The notes under the pieces are model-generated. The model did not search any database. It worked only from the letters and a program-made list of their open reading frames with translations, and was not told the origin of the DNA. DNA of 32,905 nucleotides from Parasitella parasitica (Eukaryota > Mucoromycota > Mucoromycetes > Mucorales > Mucoraceae), in contig MU619349.1 in the NCBI GenBank assembly GCA_025201805.1, forward strand, positions 50,258-83,162, in the 5' to 3' direction. Below are positions 29,905-32,905 of this stretch, piece after piece (the first letter of the stretch is position 1; each line of letters begins with the position of its first letter). The position numbers and the translations under genes were made by a program.

Positions 29905-31463
29905 ATGCTGCAAGCTTTTCTTGATTCTATTACAAAGCCATCAGAGCTTTCTGCCCTGTTCAAATATAAATTCGCTCCTAAATCTGCCTCAGCCCAACGC
30001 CTTCAGCAGACTTTAGCAACGGACGCGTCCAAGAAACGCTGCTACGACTTTTTAAACATGGTAACAAAAATCTGCAGGTTGATATTTTGAGGGATGGAGG
30101 GCCAACTTTTTTTTTTTTTCCCATTGCATTAGACATCAAGAAGCTTTGCTGCTGTTATCCAAGAATTAGATGAGCAACTTAGAGACGCTGTAAATCATCA
30201 CTACGGCCGCATCAAACGAAGCAACTAACGAGAAACTTGTGTAGGTTTGTTTATTCTATCTCATTTTGCGTGGTTTGGACACAATTGAAGATGACATGAC
30301 CTTGGATTTGGATAGAAAAGTTGGATTGCTAAAGTCTTTTGATCAAATTATCTATAAAAAGGGTTGGACATTTAATGAAAGTAAGTCCTAGCTTGGTTTC
30401 CCAGGCAACATGTGCTCAAGCCAATCATTTAGATGGCCCCAACGAGAAAGATCGTGCTCTGCTGGTTCATTTCGACGTCGTTATCGATGAATTCCTTCGT
30501 CTCAAACCTGAATTTCAAGACGTCATTGCGAATATCACTAAATTAATGGGTAATGGTATGGCTGATTATGCTACTGGTGAGCATCGTGAGAACACCTCTG
30601 TTGCTACCATCAAGGATTTTGATCTGTATTGCCATTATGTTGCGGGTCTCGTTGGCTATGGCCTCTCGGACCTCTTTGCCGCTTCGGGTCTTGAATCCGA
30701 GGAGATTGCAAAGGACAAGGATTTGTCTAATTCAATGGGCCTTTTCTTGCAAAAGACCAATATTATTCGTGATTATCGAGAGGATTTAGACGATGGCCGT
30801 CAGTTCTGGCCTCGTGAGATTTGGGGTAAATATGCCGACAAGTTTAATGATTTCATCAAGCCTGAAAACAAGTTGAAGGTAAGCGTTTTTTTCGTTTTCT
30901 GTTTCTCCATTTGACATTAAAACAAGATTTCCCGGATCTAGGCACAATATTGTTTGAGTAACATGGTTTTGAATGTCTTGAATGACGTTCCTCAAGTTCT
31001 CACTTACCTCTCAAAGCTCAGAAATCAATCCGTCTTCAACTTTTGTGCGATCCCTCAAGTCATGGCCATCTCTACACTTGCATTAGTGTTCAATAACCTT
31101 GATATCTATCAGCGTAACATCAAGATTCGTAAGGGAGAGGCTGTAAAGTTGATTTTGGATAGTACAGATATGGACAATGTTGTTTCTATCTTTCGAAAAT
31201 ATGTATTCGAGATTTCTAGAAAGAATGAGGCAACAGATCCCAACTTCATGGAGATTTCTATGGCTATTGGAAGAGTAAGTTTTGTTTACGTATAAATTTC
31301 GTGTGGGGGGTACTGACATGCAAGATAGATTGAACAATGGATTGCTGCCAACTACAAGCCTTCCCCTCGTGCCCTTCAAAAGGCTCAGCAACCCAACCTA
31401 CTTATACCCATCATCTTGGGTCTTATTGGCGTTCTTTTTGTCAACTATTTCAAGAATATCTAA
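29905..31463 (+). CDS. ERG9: Squalene synthase (farnesyl-diphosphate farnesyltransferase)
   Basis: Six exons (29905-30060, 30133-30189, 30245-30380, 30433-30878, 30942-31274, 31329-31463) give 420 aa. It joins two farnesyl diphosphates head to head through presqualene diphosphate, using NADPH, the first committed sterol step, at the ER. Seen: CYDFLNM-TSRSFAAVIQEL; first Asp-rich motif LDTIEDD (about 82-88); LMGNGMADYA; second Asp-rich motif DYREDLDDGRQFWP (about 230-243); YCLSNMVLNVLNDVP; FCAIPQVMAISTLA, the NADPH-side region. A C-terminal hydrophobic anchor (about 398-416) follows PSPRALQKAQQ. Length and motifs match functional fungal enzymes. All introns are short and in phase. Intron 3 has an earlier AG (30403-30404) which, if used, would add a stretch with a stop; the AG at 30431-30432 fits. 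Confidence 0.95.
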
Positions 31464-32015
31464 AACACATCAACATCATACAAACAAGAAAATGAAGACA
31501 TCCAAAGTTCCTGAAATTACACCACTTTATTCCTATATAATTAATACTTTACATCCCCATTTAGAAATGACTTGATTGATTAATGACACGTTTGAATATA
31601 TATAAGAAGAGGGTTCCATGTTGTGAGGTTGTAATGCATTACATGATTTTTTAAGAAAAAAATGACTCGAATACATTTGTAAAGGCATAATTAGAGTTGT
31701 CGATGAAAAGATAACAGGATCAGAATATATATACATTATGCTCAAATACTCTGATTGCAAGCATCAATGTTCAAATGTTTTGTGAGAGTCTTTTTAGGAT
31801 GCAAAATGGCATTGGCGCCTTTACTCGAAAATGTGTCTGTAAAAGTCAATGGGATCGGCATCATTTTATTCTGCAGCATCATAGCTTGGCCGACGTCGTA
31901 GCCCGATCAAAGTCAAAATACAATATATTGACGCATTTGAAAAAAAAGATCCTTGTTGTTTCATTAGAGGAGGAAGATTTGATAGTTGTAGCAATTTGAT
32001 GATGGATCTAAGGAT
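31464..32015. other. Convergent 3' region, no gene
   Basis: AT-rich sequence between the squalene synthase stop and the stop of the convergent carrier gene, presumably both 3' UTRs. A short plus frame at 31775-31999 has no support. Nothing else seen. Confidence 0.55.
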
Positions 32016-32875
32016 CTAAGACGCATGATTTTTAAAGTATTGTGTCAAGTTTTCATACACTAAAAATGTAATGCAGGTTCCAGGCAGTACACGAATGATA
32101 TTGGGTGCTAATCCTTTGTAAAATCCAATATAACCCTCTGCTTGAATCAACTTTTTACCACAGTCAACGACGCCAGTGTAACTATCTCTAGTAGCGCGGT
32201 TCTACATGCTTGGTTAATAATTGCCGTTTTTGGGCATCTTTAAAATATATACCTGTAATCTGCTTTTCAGAACTTGATAAGGGTAAGTAACTACAGTAGC
32301 AGCAACTTTTGAAGAAGAAGCCATTAACAAATATTCAGTTTGACTTAGTCGAGCGTTCAATTCCTCGGTAGATGTAACTCCTTTTTTGTGTCTAATTTCG
32401 TTTCTCTTCTTTTTCATTTCTTCGTATACCATGAATTGAATTGCTCCATGAGACACACCAAACAGTGCCGGTACAATGCCTCTGTACAATCCACGAATGC
32501 CTTCCTCCAGGTATAATCTCTTTAATCCGTCCAGCAGACCCTTGTATGCGTCCGGAGTGTTGCGAGTGGTTGTACACATGCGGGTTTTGACAACCCATAA
32601 TGGATTAGCCATCAGGGCTGTAAGTGCCCCTGCTTCCGCTGATGCTGTCAAGTGCTGCACAGCAGATAATTTGCCCTCACCGTCCTTTTTCATGTATTTT
32701 TTAATCAGGCTGTACCATCCAAAATAAAACCCCCAGCTAATGGTTGCTCCAGCCATATTTGGTGATACTCCTCTGTATAAACCCCTCCAGATACCCTCGT
32801 CCTTGGCAATTGCTTTCATTGATCGGATAGTGCCACCAACAACAGGTCTTTTCTCGGAATAGCGTGCTGAATCAA
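32016..32875 (-). CDS. Mitochondrial carrier, FAD/folate type (FLX1/SLC25A32-like), 5' part missing
   Basis: Two exons are visible: 32253-32875 (starting mid-codon after ACAG) and 32016-32201, joined in phase 0 over a 51-nt intron (GTATAT ... TGTAG). About 268 aa; the N-terminal exon and carrier repeat 1 up to its signature lie beyond the window. Repeat 2 has NPLWVVKTRM, repeat 3 has TYPYQVLKSRL, the family P-x-x-x-x-K/R signature. GLYRGVSPNMAGATISWGFYFGWY and the NPLW (Trp) variant are typical of the FAD/folate branch (yeast Flx1, human SLC25A32) in the inner membrane. C-terminal repeat: GFYKGLAPNIIRVLPGTCITFLVYE. Exact substrate (FAD, folate or pyrimidine nucleotide) cannot be fixed from sequence. 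Confidence 0.85.
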
Positions 32876-32880
32876 CTGTA

Positions 32881-32905
32881 TTTTTTTTTTTTTTTTTTTT
32901 TTTTT
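32881..32905 (+). repeat. T run at the window edge
   Basis: At least 25 T's reach the end of the window. They fall just outside the splice acceptor of the carrier exon, in the intron. Confidence 0.9.

Overview
The window is eukaryotic nuclear DNA from a filamentous fungus, most likely an early-diverging one of the Mucorales type (Mucoromycota). The evidence is the gene set (a CotH spore-coat kinase-like protein, a KE4-type zinc transporter, a fused siroheme synthase, mitochondrial EF-G and squalene synthase), many short GT-AG introns of about 49-72 nt, AT-rich intergenic DNA, pyrimidine-rich leaders just before start codons, and multi-exon genes that reassemble cleanly by splicing. I cannot name the species.

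Layout: an uncharacterised small gene (718-1086, +); a ZIP/KE4 zinc transporter (1763-2918, +); ribosomal protein eS24 with an intron directly after its ATG (3166-3983, +); an ARL5-type small GTPase in seven exons (4482-5378, +); a possible 38-aa microprotein gene (5586-5758, -), divergent from a secreted CotH-family gene (6080-8116, +). Then come a 1.7-kb non-genic stretch, a 700-aa single-pass LEA2-domain protein (9802-11966, -), and a 1.76-kb element bounded by about 300-bp inverted repeats carrying a decayed nuclease-like gene (12542-14305). Next are a secreted PHI-1/EXORDIUM-family gene with a poly-C frameshift (14696-15769, +), a small MITE-like element (15887-16549), an F-box protein (16826-18295, -), mitochondrial EF-G (18684-21061, -) and a Met8-Met1-type siroheme synthase (21352-22815, -). 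A 4.4-kb gene-poor island (22816-27284) holds a broken LINE reverse transcriptase. The window closes with a RIX1/PELP1-type ribosome-assembly factor (27285-29712, +), squalene synthase (29905-31463, +) and the 3' part of an FAD/folate mitochondrial carrier (32016-32875, -; its 5' exon lies outside).

Most genes are ordinary housekeeping loci that do not form a pathway cluster. EF-G and the carrier serve mitochondria; eS24 and RIX1 both serve ribosome formation; CotH and the EXORDIUM-like protein are both secreted, probably cell-surface proteins. The most unusual structure is the long-inverted-repeat element, whose inner ORF resembles an E-x-Q (PD-(D/E)XK-like) nuclease. Its arms are nearly identical while its gene is fragmented. 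Other items worth attention are the ARL5 last intron, where a 25-T run sits where the acceptor should be; the EXORDIUM frameshift; the microprotein; and the small first gene, whose frame is kept only by readthrough or a 33-nt intron. All reading is by eye; no database search was run.
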